A DNA stretch of 58,024 nucleotides from Phocaeicola sp. (GCA_029257865.1 JARIAN010000027.1:1-58024), one strand, 5' to 3'; shown: positions 43,060 to 52,486, numbered from the stretch's first letter. Made by a program: numbers and translations. The notes: generated by a model not told the origin, from the sequence alone.

Positions 43060-43113
43060 TTAGTGCAAGGTGCAAGCCTATATATATATAAATAGGCTCG
43101 CACCTTGCACTAA
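43060..43113. repeat. Large imperfect palindrome (22-bp arms)
   Basis: Left arm 43060-43081 and right arm 43092-43113 are complementary over 22 bp with one mismatch, around a 10-bp AT loop. The arms start TTAGTGCAAGGTGC. It could be a cruciform, an origin or attachment-related site, or a factor-independent terminator; there is no T-run adequate for a simple terminator on the plus strand (TAAAAAG follows). Confidence 0.75.
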
Positions 43114-43345
43114 AAAGTGTAGCAGTGGAGTGGCTGAAAATATTTATTATAAAGCATTTGGCAATGTGTTCGTTTTTTAGTATCTTTGAACCGTGATAAA
43201 ATGATGGCATAGGCATTCAAAAGGGTTTCAAAAAGCCTTCAGAAATGTGCTACAATTTTGCTACATTTGTTCTTTACCTTGATGTTATAACGCTGATATA
43301 CAGAGAGAATAGGCTGACAAGTTCAGAAACCTCCCTCTCCGCTGA
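43114..43345. other. Possible attachment-site region
   Basis: The end (about 43321-43343, GTTCAGAAACCTCC then CTCTCCGCT) resembles the 3' end of a tRNA-Ser and is followed by a terminator, as after a tRNA gene. There is no complete tRNA and the T-loop is not canonical. This may be an att remnant marking the element's right end. Confidence 0.25.
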
Positions 43346-43377
43346 AAGGTGTAAGTTTTATTACTTGCACCTTTTTT
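43346..43377 (+). terminator. Intrinsic terminator
   Basis: AAGGTGTAAGT / ACTTGCACCTT arms (one T-G pair) with TTTATT loop, followed by TTTTTATT. Confidence 0.75.
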
Positions 43378-43471
43378 ATTTTCTTTTATTTTCAAATCAT
43401 AGTAAGAAATTCCCTTAAATAGGAAATATTAGAAAATATCAATCAGTTTGATTGTTGGTAAGGAATAATAT

Positions 43472-43510
43472 AGAAGCCGGGAGAACATTTTAGATTGTTT
43501 CCCGGCTTCT
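43472..43510 (-). terminator. Terminator hairpin at the end of the PUL
   Basis: AGAAGCCGGGA / TCCCGGCTTCT arms lie just beyond the stop of the last PUL gene; on the minus strand AT-rich sequence follows. Confidence 0.75.
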
Positions 43511-43542
43511 GTATTATTTTATTCTTTTATGAAATAGAAATC

Positions 43543-44754
43543 TCATTCTTTTTTGTTAGGATCTGAGAAGTTATATATTTTGTTATTCCAAGTAACATTA
43601 GTGTGGCTTTGGGTAAAATCAATGTGGTTTTCATTGCTTGTACAATCCTTTAAGATTCTACCTTCCCCTTCGTTACATTTCCAATATCCTACAAGTCCTG
43701 GTGCATCAGAAGGGATTTGGCTTGACATACCATCTTTAATCAAGTTGGATGGTAAACATTCGTTCCATAACCGAATTTGTGCAAATTCAACTTGCATACG
43801 ACCCATACCTGAACATAGGATAAGTTTGCTGAAATTGAAATTCTTAGAAACGATTAATTTGGTGTCAACCACTCCATTTTTGTATAAAGTCAGTGTAGAT
43901 CCATCATAAGTATATGCAATATGATACCAAGTATCCGGCCACCAAAATTCAGAACTATCAAAAAATGGACCAGCCAACTGACATTGTAAAGTAGGAGCTA
44001 TTTTCAAAACTCCATCAGCCCAATAGCGTAACAGGACGGATTCAGAACCTTCTAAATGAATTGGAGCTGCATTATCTGTAAATATTTGAGCTCTGAACTC
44101 CCGATTGCTTACTCCTTCCCAACTTCCTGTAGGTCGACCTGTAATATTGTTTACTTTAATCCAATATTCAAATGTCCACTTGCTGGCAGGGAATGAGTTC
44201 TTGAATGAAACTCGTTGTTCCGCTCCGCCTAATATGACCGTTTTTTGTTTATTAGGTGTTTTAAAGAGATACAATAGTTTGTCTGCATTTCCTGCGGTTG
44301 AAATTCCGTTTGAGTTTGTAGAAATCCGTATTGGAAGTGCATAGCTTTCATTGTTGGGAGTCATATAAGGCTTGATAGTTATTACGAAAGGTTCTCCAGT
44401 TATTTCTCCTGCCGGTATCACTGTTGACTGTTCCATTTTTCTATAAGCTTCTGGCAATAATTCGAAAGCGGTAGAGTTTTTCTGGTTGTATGCGTCAATC
44501 AGAGAGGGATCTAATGCAACAGAAACATTGATGTTTTCATTGACTGGCGATGCAAGACGGATAGTTAGTTTTAGTTCTACATCCGTGTCATCAATGACTA
44601 AGTTTTCAATCTGCTGATTGAACTTATCAGAAGGTGCAGCTTCTGCTATATATACTGCATTTTCAATAACTGAATAGTCATTGTCTTCACATGAAGCCAA
44701 TGAAATTAGCAAGGCAGAGCATGCTAGATATTTAGTAAAATTTATTAATTTCAT
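43543..44754 (-). CDS. DUF1735/LamG-like surface lipoprotein (PUL accessory glycan-binding protein)
   Basis: A 403-residue lipoprotein with lipobox LASC (Cys22). Residues about 30-170 are a DUF1735 (BT_3987-type) domain (NVSVALDPSLIDAYNQKNST). The C-terminal about 200 residues look like a LamG/concanavalin-like domain (FEYWIKVNNITGRPTGSWEG, WYHIAYTYDGSTLTLYKNG, LVGYWKCNEGEGRIL). It is the last gene of the SusCD-GH18 operon, 26 bp after the GH18. Likely a surface glycan-binding protein that presents N-glycans to the GH18 enzyme. Confidence 0.85.
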   Translation of the reverse strand: MKLINFTKYLACSALLISLASCEDNDYSVIENAVYIAEAAPSDKFNQQIENLVIDDTDVELKLTIRLASPVNENINVSVALDPSLIDAYNQKNSTAFELLPEAYRKMEQSTVIPAGEITGEPFVITIKPYMTPNNESYALPIRISTNSNGISTAGNADKLLYLFKTPNKQKTVILGGAEQRVSFKNSFPASKWTFEYWIKVNNITGRPTGSWEGVSNREFRAQIFTDNAAPIHLEGSESVLLRYWADGVLKIAPTLQCQLAGPFFDSSEFWWPDTWYHIAYTYDGSTLTLYKNGVVDTKLIVSKNFNFSKLILCSGMGRMQVEFAQIRLWNECLPSNLIKDGMSSQIPSDAPGLVGYWKCNEGEGRILKDCTSNENHIDFTQSHTNVTWNNKIYNFSDPNKKE

Positions 44755-44780
44755 AATATTTTTGATTCTTGAAATGAATA

Positions 44781-45893
44781 TTAGTGTTGAGCCGGATTCA
44801 TGGTTTGGATAGCTTCACGCATAAACAAGTAGTCATTAATAGGGCGACACAAGTTGAAACGGTAGGCACCTACACCTCCTATTTTGGCATTTACATTGGG
44901 GCGATAATACATAGCCATTCCTTTTAGTGAGCGGACTTTTACATTATCGCGTGTGGTAAATTCCGGTCCGCCATCACTTTTGTGTTTTTCAAAATCTTCA
45001 CACCATATTGTTTTCTTTAGGATGGCTGCCTCTTTCTCTTCGCGGGTATTTCCCGGGGTTGCGGGACCAAACTTATTGATTAGCTTTTCAAATCGGTTAT
45101 CCAAATCGTTATCTCCATGGCAGTAATAGGCCTGAATGGTATAATAGTCCAATAATGGGGCAGATTCTGCATTCAGTGTTTGAGGTTCACCATCTACCAT
45201 CAAGATTCGTCCGGTGCCGGATTTCGGACCGAAGTCTTTTGATAGTTCATCTAAAAGGATGTGCATGCGGTCTGAATGACTACTCAGGTTTCCACCATAT
45301 CCAAAATTGGGTTCATAGTCAATGTCGAATCCGTCGTATCCATAATGTTTAATAGTATCAGCTATTACACGAGCATATTTGCGTATAGCCTTCTCTATTC
45401 CTTCCTTAGAGGTATCACCGTAGTTATCATACCATCCCCAGTAGGCAGCTAATGCCTCTTGCTTACTGTTGTATTTTTTGCCATTTACAATAAAGTCCTT
45501 TTCAACCTCTTTAGGAGTCATTCTGCCTCCCATATCTGTAATAAATTGACAGTAAAGAATACGAGTACCTTTTACCTCTCTTACTTCCTTTAAGTCTTCT
45601 ATTTTTTCAGGAGTTAGGTCAAAGGCGCCATCCCATAAGGAAACAACATCCATTGAGTCAGGGATACCACGTAGCATATTATACATATTGTCACCCATAC
45701 CGGTCCATCCGCTGAACCATCCGAAACAAATAGAATGATCGCTATTTTTATAAGCTCTCAATGCTTCGTAATATTCGCTATTATGACTGTTATATGGAAC
45801 ATCAAATTTATTTTCCATATCAGTCCAGTCGTCACATTGTGTAAAAGTCAGTGCGCTCAGAGCTAACACAGATGAATATAATAACTTTTTCAT
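44781..45893 (-). CDS. GH18 endo-beta-N-acetylglucosaminidase (lipoprotein)
   Basis: A 370-residue lipoprotein with lipobox (Cys20, TFTQC). The catalytic motif DGFDIDYEP is present, with Glu194 as acid and Asp192 as the assisting residue. The flanking IRKYARVIADTIKHYGYDG and LLDYYTIQAYYCHGD fit the Bacteroides GH18 group that includes EndoF-like and BT_3987/BT_1044-type enzymes, which cut the chitobiose core of N-glycans. It lies between a SusD and a DUF1735/LamG lipoprotein, the same composition as the don-type N-glycan locus of Bacteroides fragilis. Confidence 0.9.
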   Translation of the reverse strand: MKKLLYSSVLALSALTFTQCDDWTDMENKFDVPYNSHNSEYYEALRAYKNSDHSICFGWFSGWTGMGDNMYNMLRGIPDSMDVVSLWDGAFDLTPEKIEDLKEVREVKGTRILYCQFITDMGGRMTPKEVEKDFIVNGKKYNSKQEALAAYWGWYDNYGDTSKEGIEKAIRKYARVIADTIKHYGYDGFDIDYEPNFGYGGNLSSHSDRMHILLDELSKDFGPKSGTGRILMVDGEPQTLNAESAPLLDYYTIQAYYCHGDNDLDNRFEKLINKFGPATPGNTREEKEAAILKKTIWCEDFEKHKSDGGPEFTTRDNVKVRSLKGMAMYYRPNVNAKIGGVGAYRFNLCRPINDYLFMREAIQTMNPAQH

Positions 45894-45919
45894 ACGTTGT
45901 TTTTAAATTAAAGGTTTAT

Positions 45920-47452
45920 TTATTTTTTCAGAGCCCACCATAAATCTGCACCATTAGTATCTTGTCCACCATGTATCATTTTAATGGCATTTTCAGTATT
46001 TTCTTTATTGGTTCTGTATTCTTTCTCTGAGAAGTGAAGTCTTCTTTGTCCTCTTTTTGTTGTGCAAGAAGCATTAGCCGATTTAGTTGCCGGGAATATT
46101 TGAGGGTAACCAGTACGGCGATAGTCAGACCATCCCATTAGAGGATCAAGATAGCATGCAATCCATTTCTGAGTTAAGATTTTTTCAAGTTTAACCTCTT
46201 TACTGTCGCTTTCATTCCATTTTACAGTGACTTGCGATGTGTTTGTATAATTGTCTCCAGGATGTGTCTGGTCTACATGGTTTCCAGGTTTTTTGGTACT
46301 GTTCATGTAGTTATCAGCACCTTGTACCTTAAATTCATCAAAACTCAGTTGGATACCTTGTTTGTAGAATGATTCAGCCGAACCTTCTCCCATGTTCCAT
46401 CCTTTCAATGCTCCTTCAGCTTTCATAAAAGCAGCTTCTGCCGCATACATTACAGGCTGAGCGGCTGTTTTTTGGGTCGCAATTTTCAGTCGGCTATAAT
46501 CATTGTAGGCAGTAGGGGATGGAGTGTCTGCAGAGCCTGAACGCACTCCAATATATGCTCCTTTACTATTCTTGGTGAAATATGCTTCACGGCGAGGGTC
46601 TTCATAACCATTCATATAAGCTACGATACAAGCGTTAGCTTTTACTTCTCCCCAACTATCTACTACATTATATCCATTAACACCTTGATTGCTATTTGTC
46701 CAGTCCCATGAACTATCATTTACATTGTCCATGACTCCACTTTTGACTGCTTCTTCAGCTTGTTGTTTGGCAAAAGCTTCATCTGCATTTGAAATACGTA
46801 GAGCCATACGCAGTTTTAGAGTGTTGGCAAATTTTAGCCATCGTGCACAATCCCCCTTATAGAACTGATCTACAGAGGCTAAGTCTGCATTAGTTCCCAT
46901 TGTTGCAGCCTCTTCTAGAATCTTGATGGCAGCATTCAAGTCGTCAAACATAGCGTGCCATGCTGTTTTTTCATCATCATAAGCAGCAGTGGTGTTTCCC
47001 TGTGTAACTTTAGTATAAGGTAGAGGACCTTGCAATGAGGCTATACGTTGCATTGCAAATACCCTGGTGACTTGTGCAATAGAGTAGATTAATCCCTTTT
47101 TTTCTGTTAAATTGGCGATTTGAAATAAGTTGGTATAGATTTTTCCAAAATAAGTATTCCAAGTTGCTTCATTAAAGTTCTCCACTACATTGTAGTAACA
47201 AAATAGTTGGTCGCCTTTTCCCCAACTTTGAGGAGCTGTTACATGTCCGCTAAAGCAAGCCCACATAGTATTGTTCATTTGGCAGTCATTCTGTTGTGGA
47301 GATGCATAGACTTCAAACATGGTAGACAAAAGGGTATTAGCCGGGACTTTGTTCGGCTGGTAAGGGTTCGTATTGAACTCTTCAAAATTTGTGGTGCAAC
47401 TTGCAGCCATTATCATGGCAGCACCTATTCCAATATATTTTATAAGTTTCAT
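45920..47452 (-). CDS. SusD-like outer-membrane glycan-binding lipoprotein
   Basis: A 510-residue lipoprotein with signal and lipobox MAASC (Cys19). It has the TPR-like helical layout of the SusD-like family (PF12741/PF12771-type, with WACFSGHVTAPQSWGKGDQ and the CARWLKFANTLKLRMALRIS helix). It pairs with the SusC gene upstream, 22 bp away, as the binding lid of the import complex. Regulated together with the operon from the promoter at 50796. Confidence 0.93.
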   Translation of the reverse strand: MKLIKYIGIGAAMIMAASCTTNFEEFNTNPYQPNKVPANTLLSTMFEVYASPQQNDCQMNNTMWACFSGHVTAPQSWGKGDQLFCYYNVVENFNEATWNTYFGKIYTNLFQIANLTEKKGLIYSIAQVTRVFAMQRIASLQGPLPYTKVTQGNTTAAYDDEKTAWHAMFDDLNAAIKILEEAATMGTNADLASVDQFYKGDCARWLKFANTLKLRMALRISNADEAFAKQQAEEAVKSGVMDNVNDSSWDWTNSNQGVNGYNVVDSWGEVKANACIVAYMNGYEDPRREAYFTKNSKGAYIGVRSGSADTPSPTAYNDYSRLKIATQKTAAQPVMYAAEAAFMKAEGALKGWNMGEGSAESFYKQGIQLSFDEFKVQGADNYMNSTKKPGNHVDQTHPGDNYTNTSQVTVKWNESDSKEVKLEKILTQKWIACYLDPLMGWSDYRRTGYPQIFPATKSANASCTTKRGQRRLHFSEKEYRTNKENTENAIKMIHGGQDTNGADLWWALKK

Positions 47453-47474
47453 AGCGAATTCGATTTTAGATTAA

Positions 47475-50400
47475 TTAAAACTGAAATTTAACATTAAATC
47501 CATAATTACGCGTGCTAGGTAGCATATAAGCATCAAATCCCTGATAGAAATTTGATGAAGCCGATGTTGTCAATTCTGGGTCGAATGGCGCTTTACAATA
47601 AATCATCCACAAGTTTTTTCCAACGAATCCAAGAGTTACTCCCATCTTGTTGTTAAACCATTTTCTAGGCAAAGTATAGTTCAAACTTAATTCACCTAAG
47701 CGGATATTATTTGCGCTATAAGTATAATAGTAAGAAGCACCACTGATGGTTGTGAAGTATTCTTTAGGAGAGACCATTGTCTGATTGATAGGAACGCCTC
47801 CCATATCACGATAATCTGCACTTACTTTAGATACACCGGCTGCATCTAGGATAGACTGAGTTTGGCTCATTACTATACCTCCAAATCGTCCTGTAAATGT
47901 CATGCCTAGATTAATACCTTTGTATCCAAAATTAAAGTTCCATCCCATATTAACTTTAGGTAGAATTGAGCCTAGATAATTTTCCTGATTCATCATAGAA
48001 AGGCCATTAGCAGGGTCGTTGAGGATATATCCGTTTTGGTCACGTGCCAATACACGCTGAGAATAAACATCACCCATTGAACCTCCTACACGTAGTAACA
48101 GGCGAGCATCGGTAGAACCATAACTGGCAACAGGAAGCTCATCGAATGACAATAAACTGCCATCAGCATAGTTGTATACATTGTCTGCCAGTTCTTTTAT
48201 TTCATTTCGGTTCCAAGTTAAAGTGTAAGAAGTAGAGAATGAGAAATCTTTCCATGTCTTGTCATATCCAAGAGCCATTTCTATACCTTCATTCATGATG
48301 TTACCACTCTGCAAAGGAATCTTAGAGTAGCCGGATGATGCAGAAAGGTCTGCCCAAAATGTTTGATTGAAAGTATTTGAACGATAATAAGTCAGATTGA
48401 AACTTAAATCGTTGAAGAAACGTGCATCAACTCCAATTTCCCAAGATTTGGTACGTTCTGGTTTCAGCTTGGTGTTAGGATAGTTTGCAAGGCTTTGCCA
48501 AGATTGTCCTTGTTCATTGTAAGGATAAGTGACTGTTGTCATAAAACGTCCATAGGCATTACCTACTTCTGTATATGATCCACGTACCTTTAAATAAGTG
48601 AACCAGTCAGGCATTTTTACGGCTTCCGAAATAATGGCAGAAGCACCTACTGATGGATAGAAGAATGATTTGTAATCCGAGAATGCTAATCTTGAATCCC
48701 AGTCGTTACGGCCGGTTACAGTTAGATATAGCATAGATTTCCATCCAATTTCAGCATTTGCAAAGATTGCTCTAGTTTGGTCATGCCAACCTTCCTGTTT
48801 TGCTTTCCATGCTTCCTTGAAATTGATGTTATGTACAGCGAAGAAGTTAGGAATCTTCAATCCACCATCATAGCCGATGCTTTCATATCTAGAATCATTA
48901 AGGGAAGCACCTAAGTTTACATTAATAGACCAATCGTTGATGCGTTTATTTACAGTACCGATGACATCAGCATAGATATTTTTTGATTGTGACCAAATGT
49001 CAGCGTAAGCACCCTTGTCACCCGATGCAAGTTTTCCGGTTGAGGCGTATGTTTTGTTTGTGTATCGGTTTTCGTAGTTGTCAATTTTTACACGTCCTGT
49101 AACATCCAGCCAGTCTAAAATCTTATATTTTAGAGAGGTGCTAATCATATAACGTGTTTTCTTGTTTTCGCGTAGTTGTCGGTTTTGAATCCAATAAGGG
49201 TTCGCTAGTCCGCTTGAAGTTTCACCATATGGCCAGTATTGCTCCATGACATCATATACGCTATTGTAGCGTTCAAACATGCGTACGTCATCAAAGTTTT
49301 CACCACGAGGAAAACGGTATATTGCCGGCAGCGGATTGTTATAGAATCCTTGTGATACCATATTCTTGTCGTTTTGCAAGATATAGCTAGCACTTGCATC
49401 AAGAACTAGTTTGTCTTTTAAGAAAGTGGTTGTGTTGCGCACTAAGAAGTTATAACGATTGTAGCCGCTATTAGGCAAGATGTTTGTTGTGTTGGTGGTA
49501 GAAGCTGAAAAATATGTTTGGTTTTTCTGGTTTCCGGTAGACAGGGAAACGTTGTTGATGACATTGGCTCCTGTGCGGAAGAAATCTTTCGGATCATAGT
49601 TGCTGTTTACTATAGGTCCCCAGCTGTCTATTTGATTTGGAAGATTTCCGTATTTACTTTGCATTTCAGGCAACATGTTTACTTTAGAGAAGGTAGTGTT
49701 GTTTGAAACAGTGACAGAAGTCTTTCCTTCATTTCCTTTCTTAGTTGTAATCAGTACCACACCGGCTGCTGCGGCATTTCCATAGAGGGCTGCTGCCGAA
49801 GGTCCTGTTAGCATGGAGATTGATTCAATGTCTTCAGGATTGATGTCGGCTGCTCCATCGGTACCGGGCTGTTGGGAAAACAATCCGTTTTCCTTGCTGT
49901 CATTATTCATGTTAAACATTGGCACACCGTCTATTACATAAAGAGCCTGATTGCTTGATGCAATAGACTTTACTCCGCGCATTACGACACGTGAGGCTCC
50001 TCCGGCTGTGCTTGAGGAGTTGATTGTAACACCTGCTACTTTACCATTTAAGGATGAAATGAAGTTAGCATCTTTAATGGTGTTAATTTTATCTCCATTT
50101 ACTTGTTGTACATTATAACTCAATGCTTTTTCGGAACGTTTGATACCTAATGCGGTCACTACTACTTCGTCCAAAACTTCAGTGTCTTCCTGCATCGTGA
50201 TTTGACCAAGATTGCTTTTTGCTGCAATTTTTTTTGTCTTGTATCCAATATAAGAGATTTCGATGGTTGCATTGGGGTGTACATTAAGGGTGAAATTACC
50301 ATCAAAGTCACTAATGGTTCCATTGGTCGTTCCTGTTTCCAAAATACTTACACCAATAAGTGGTTCACCTTTTGAATCAACAATTGTTCCTTTGACAGAA

Positions 50401-50525
50401 AGTTGGTTCTGTTGAAATTCTACTGAATAATGGGGAATGTTGGCATTCATCTTTCCATAAGAGAATGTACTTCCCACACCCATAAGTAGATAAATAGCTA
50501 GACGGGAAGTTGGTTTTAGTTTCAT
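47475..50525 (-). CDS. SusC-like TonB-dependent outer-membrane receptor
   Basis: A 1016-residue protein with signal peptide, a carboxypeptidase-regulatory-like N-terminal domain (VKGTIVDSKGEPLIGVSILE at about residues 44-63), a plug domain (NSSSTAGGASRVVMRGVKSI) and a barrel ending in an aromatic (NVKFQF). It transports glycans released by the surface enzyme. First gene of the PUL operon. A perfect promoter lies about 270 bp upstream, leaving a long 5' leader. Confidence 0.95.
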   Translation of the reverse strand: MKLKPTSRLAIYLLMGVGSTFSYGKMNANIPHYSVEFQQNQLSVKGTIVDSKGEPLIGVSILETGTTNGTISDFDGNFTLNVHPNATIEISYIGYKTKKIAAKSNLGQITMQEDTEVLDEVVVTALGIKRSEKALSYNVQQVNGDKINTIKDANFISSLNGKVAGVTINSSSTAGGASRVVMRGVKSIASSNQALYVIDGVPMFNMNNDSKENGLFSQQPGTDGAADINPEDIESISMLTGPSAAALYGNAAAAGVVLITTKKGNEGKTSVTVSNNTTFSKVNMLPEMQSKYGNLPNQIDSWGPIVNSNYDPKDFFRTGANVINNVSLSTGNQKNQTYFSASTTNTTNILPNSGYNRYNFLVRNTTTFLKDKLVLDASASYILQNDKNMVSQGFYNNPLPAIYRFPRGENFDDVRMFERYNSVYDVMEQYWPYGETSSGLANPYWIQNRQLRENKKTRYMISTSLKYKILDWLDVTGRVKIDNYENRYTNKTYASTGKLASGDKGAYADIWSQSKNIYADVIGTVNKRINDWSINVNLGASLNDSRYESIGYDGGLKIPNFFAVHNINFKEAWKAKQEGWHDQTRAIFANAEIGWKSMLYLTVTGRNDWDSRLAFSDYKSFFYPSVGASAIISEAVKMPDWFTYLKVRGSYTEVGNAYGRFMTTVTYPYNEQGQSWQSLANYPNTKLKPERTKSWEIGVDARFFNDLSFNLTYYRSNTFNQTFWADLSASSGYSKIPLQSGNIMNEGIEMALGYDKTWKDFSFSTSYTLTWNRNEIKELADNVYNYADGSLLSFDELPVASYGSTDARLLLRVGGSMGDVYSQRVLARDQNGYILNDPANGLSMMNQENYLGSILPKVNMGWNFNFGYKGINLGMTFTGRFGGIVMSQTQSILDAAGVSKVSADYRDMGGVPINQTMVSPKEYFTTISGASYYYTYSANNIRLGELSLNYTLPRKWFNNKMGVTLGFVGKNLWMIYCKAPFDPELTTSASSNFYQGFDAYMLPSTRNYGFNVKFQF

Positions 50526-50795
50526 AAGTTAACTTTTTTGATTGTGTTTTATAATATAAGATGTATATTCTTCCAGTTAAAAATGAAGAATCTGTAAATA
50601 TTTAATTCTAGTTTTTTGCCATTACTTCTTTTGGTTTAATAGATAGGTTTAATGGTTTTTTGATTGTTTGTCATTTGGATTGGCATTGTCCAATAGTCGC
50701 AATCTTTAAATAATCATTCTTATTATAATCGTTTATAGTCAGTAAATGTTATAAGTATTAGTTGTAAGTTTTAGCTAATCAAATTAGTTCCGTGG

Positions 50796-50826
50796 CAAAT
50801 TTAGTTTATTATATCTGTAAGACAAA
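50796..50826 (-). promoter_or_regulatory. Consensus promoter of the SusC-SusD-GH18 operon
   Basis: On the minus strand TTTG (50823-50826), 19 bp, TAAATTTG (50796-50803). It gives a leader of about 264 nt before the SusC start, long enough for post-transcriptional control such as the antisense RNA known in related don loci. No clear opposite-strand promoter could be seen in the leader. Confidence 0.75.
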
Positions 50827-51172
50827 ATATATGAAAATTAACATAAAATAAGAAAAACAACAAGGTGCTGTAATAAGTGCTATGAAATATGTTTTTTGTT
50901 TTGTTTATATTCTACTTTTAATCAATATGTAACTTTTCAAATCTTCTTTCGGATGTTTTATTATAGGTATAAAAATCGTTAAATCTATTTTATGCCTATG
51001 AATTTATAAAATTCAGCGTTAGAAATGACTAATTCTAAATGTTTTTGATATTCTATGGGTAATTTCATGTGCGTAAATAAATGATTCAAACATATAATTA
51101 GATGTATGGTTTCTTTGTTTTTAAACTTCTTGTTAGCGCTATTTTTATCCTGATGTAAAACTGGTTACTTAG
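50827..51172. other. AT-rich intergenic region upstream of the PUL promoter
   Basis: No gene or clear repeat found. Sequence is AT-rich with poly-T and poly-A tracts; it may hold binding sites for a regulator encoded elsewhere, since no HTCS or ECF/anti-sigma gene lies in the PUL. Confidence 0.3.
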
Positions 51173-51218
51173 CCCGTTGGTAGAGTTAAATATCAGCTGA
51201 TTTAATTCTATCAACGGG
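51173..51218. repeat. Long hairpin downstream of the acyltransferase
   Basis: Nineteen-bp arms (51173-51191 and 51200-51218) starting CCCGTTGGTAGAG, complementary with two G-T pairs, and an 8-bp loop. Probably a terminator for the minus-strand acyltransferase or a mobile-repeat remnant; there is no typical T-run. Confidence 0.65.
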
Positions 51219-51281
51219 TAAATAAGGTGACATTGGGTTTATTTGTGTAAACGATATCCTCTTCCTTTTGTGGTGTTTACA

Positions 51282-52436
51282 TCACCCTAGCAGGTATTTG
51301 GCATATTTTCCGGTTGCTTTTCTGAGGAGGAAGACTAGTGTCCACGAGAAGATGAAGGCAAAGACAGCCCCTACTAATATTTGCAGACAGATGGGGGTGC
51401 CCAGCTGGCGTGCCAACAGGATGCAGGGTCCGGTAAAGAAATAGTGCACCATATAGATGCCGAAGCCGCAGACGGTGAGGTTGCTTAATGCTTGGCAGAC
51501 TTTTGGGCTCTTGATGTGGGTGTGCTGGCATAGCTTGAACAGCGGGATAGTCATTAGCACTACATTGGGGGAGCAGAAATAGAAGAACATTTCCAACTGT
51601 TCATCGCTGTAGGAAGGAAGTGAAGAGATATGGCGGAATCCGAGGAAAGTCACCAGGAAACCTGTCACGAACATGGGGATGCCGTATCCAAGAGTCTGCG
51701 ACAGACGCCATGGGTGATGGCGCAGGTAGTGTCCCAGCAAGAGATATCCGTGGAAGCCTGCAAAGGTGTAAAGCATGTAAAATTCGTTCCACGAGCAGCT
51801 GCCCCAAATGTAAGGGTTTACATATTCGCGGTAATATGGCATGAATAGGGTGACTCCCCAAGCAGCAAGAAACCATAGCTTAGCCTTCTCACCGGCTCTT
51901 TCTACCCAAGCCGAGAAGACGGGAAGATAGAGGTAAAGTCCGATAAGCAGGTAGATGTACCACATATGTACTCCTACGATGGAGAAGTTGAGAGGAAGCC
52001 GGCTGATGTATTTGGCTGATACTTCAAGCGACTGTCGGGTGACTTCTTCGCCGGAGAAAGGGAAAAAGTTCAGGATGGTTTGGGGAGCATAACCCAACAC
52101 TCCCAATATCCACGGGAATAGGGCATAAAGTACCGACCAAATGATAAAAGGCCAAAGCACTCTTGAAATGCGTTTCCGGTAGAAGACTGAGGCTTCTTGT
52201 TGTACTGGAAGCAGCAAGGCTCCTGTAATCATGACAAATAGGGGAACACATGGTCGCAGCATGGAACCATAGGTAGCTCCCCAAAATTTAAATTCTGCGA
52301 TATTGGCTGGTGTCTCGCCCGGGTAGAAGTTGAATGGGTCGGTGGAGTGACAGCATACTACCATGAACATTGCCAGCAGGCGTACTACATTCAGCCATAC
52401 GATTTGAGGCTTGGTTGTGAGAGGTTGTTTTTCCAT
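51282..52436 (-). CDS. Acyltransferase-3 family membrane protein
   Basis: About 384 residues from MEKQPLTTKPQIVWLNVVRL (an upstream ATG at 52481 lies in the promoter region). The N-terminal motif RLLAMFMVVCCHSTDPF, with a catalytic-type His, and about ten transmembrane segments (FVMITGALLLPVQ, IYLLIGLYLYLPVF, VVFGIYMVHYFFTG-like) are typical of acyltransferase 3. Such proteins O-acetylate surface polysaccharides or lipids. It is a single gene, unrelated to the PUL except by position. Confidence 0.85.
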   Translation of the reverse strand: MEKQPLTTKPQIVWLNVVRLLAMFMVVCCHSTDPFNFYPGETPANIAEFKFWGATYGSMLRPCVPLFVMITGALLLPVQQEASVFYRKRISRVLWPFIIWSVLYALFPWILGVLGYAPQTILNFFPFSGEEVTRQSLEVSAKYISRLPLNFSIVGVHMWYIYLLIGLYLYLPVFSAWVERAGEKAKLWFLAAWGVTLFMPYYREYVNPYIWGSCSWNEFYMLYTFAGFHGYLLLGHYLRHHPWRLSQTLGYGIPMFVTGFLVTFLGFRHISSLPSYSDEQLEMFFYFCSPNVVLMTIPLFKLCQHTHIKSPKVCQALSNLTVCGFGIYMVHYFFTGPCILLARQLGTPICLQILVGAVFAFIFSWTLVFLLRKATGKYAKYLLG

Positions 52437-52478
52437 CTTTAAAGGTTTTAGGATGTTTGTCTGATTTATTTTTTTTTG

Positions 52479-52486
52479 CAAAGGTA
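52479..52486 (-). promoter_or_regulatory. -7 box of the acyltransferase gene
   Basis: TACCTTTG on the minus strand, about 45 bp before the start codon; the -33 box (TCTG) is weak. Confidence 0.5.

Noticed and set aside
42896-43216. A 106-codon minus-strand frame
   Set aside because: It runs across the 22-bp palindrome, has no family resemblance and atypical composition.
43259-43345. A complete tRNA-Ser gene
   Set aside because: Only a 3'-end-like stretch is present; no matching 5' acceptor arm, D-arm or anticodon arm could be folded, and the T-loop is not canonical.
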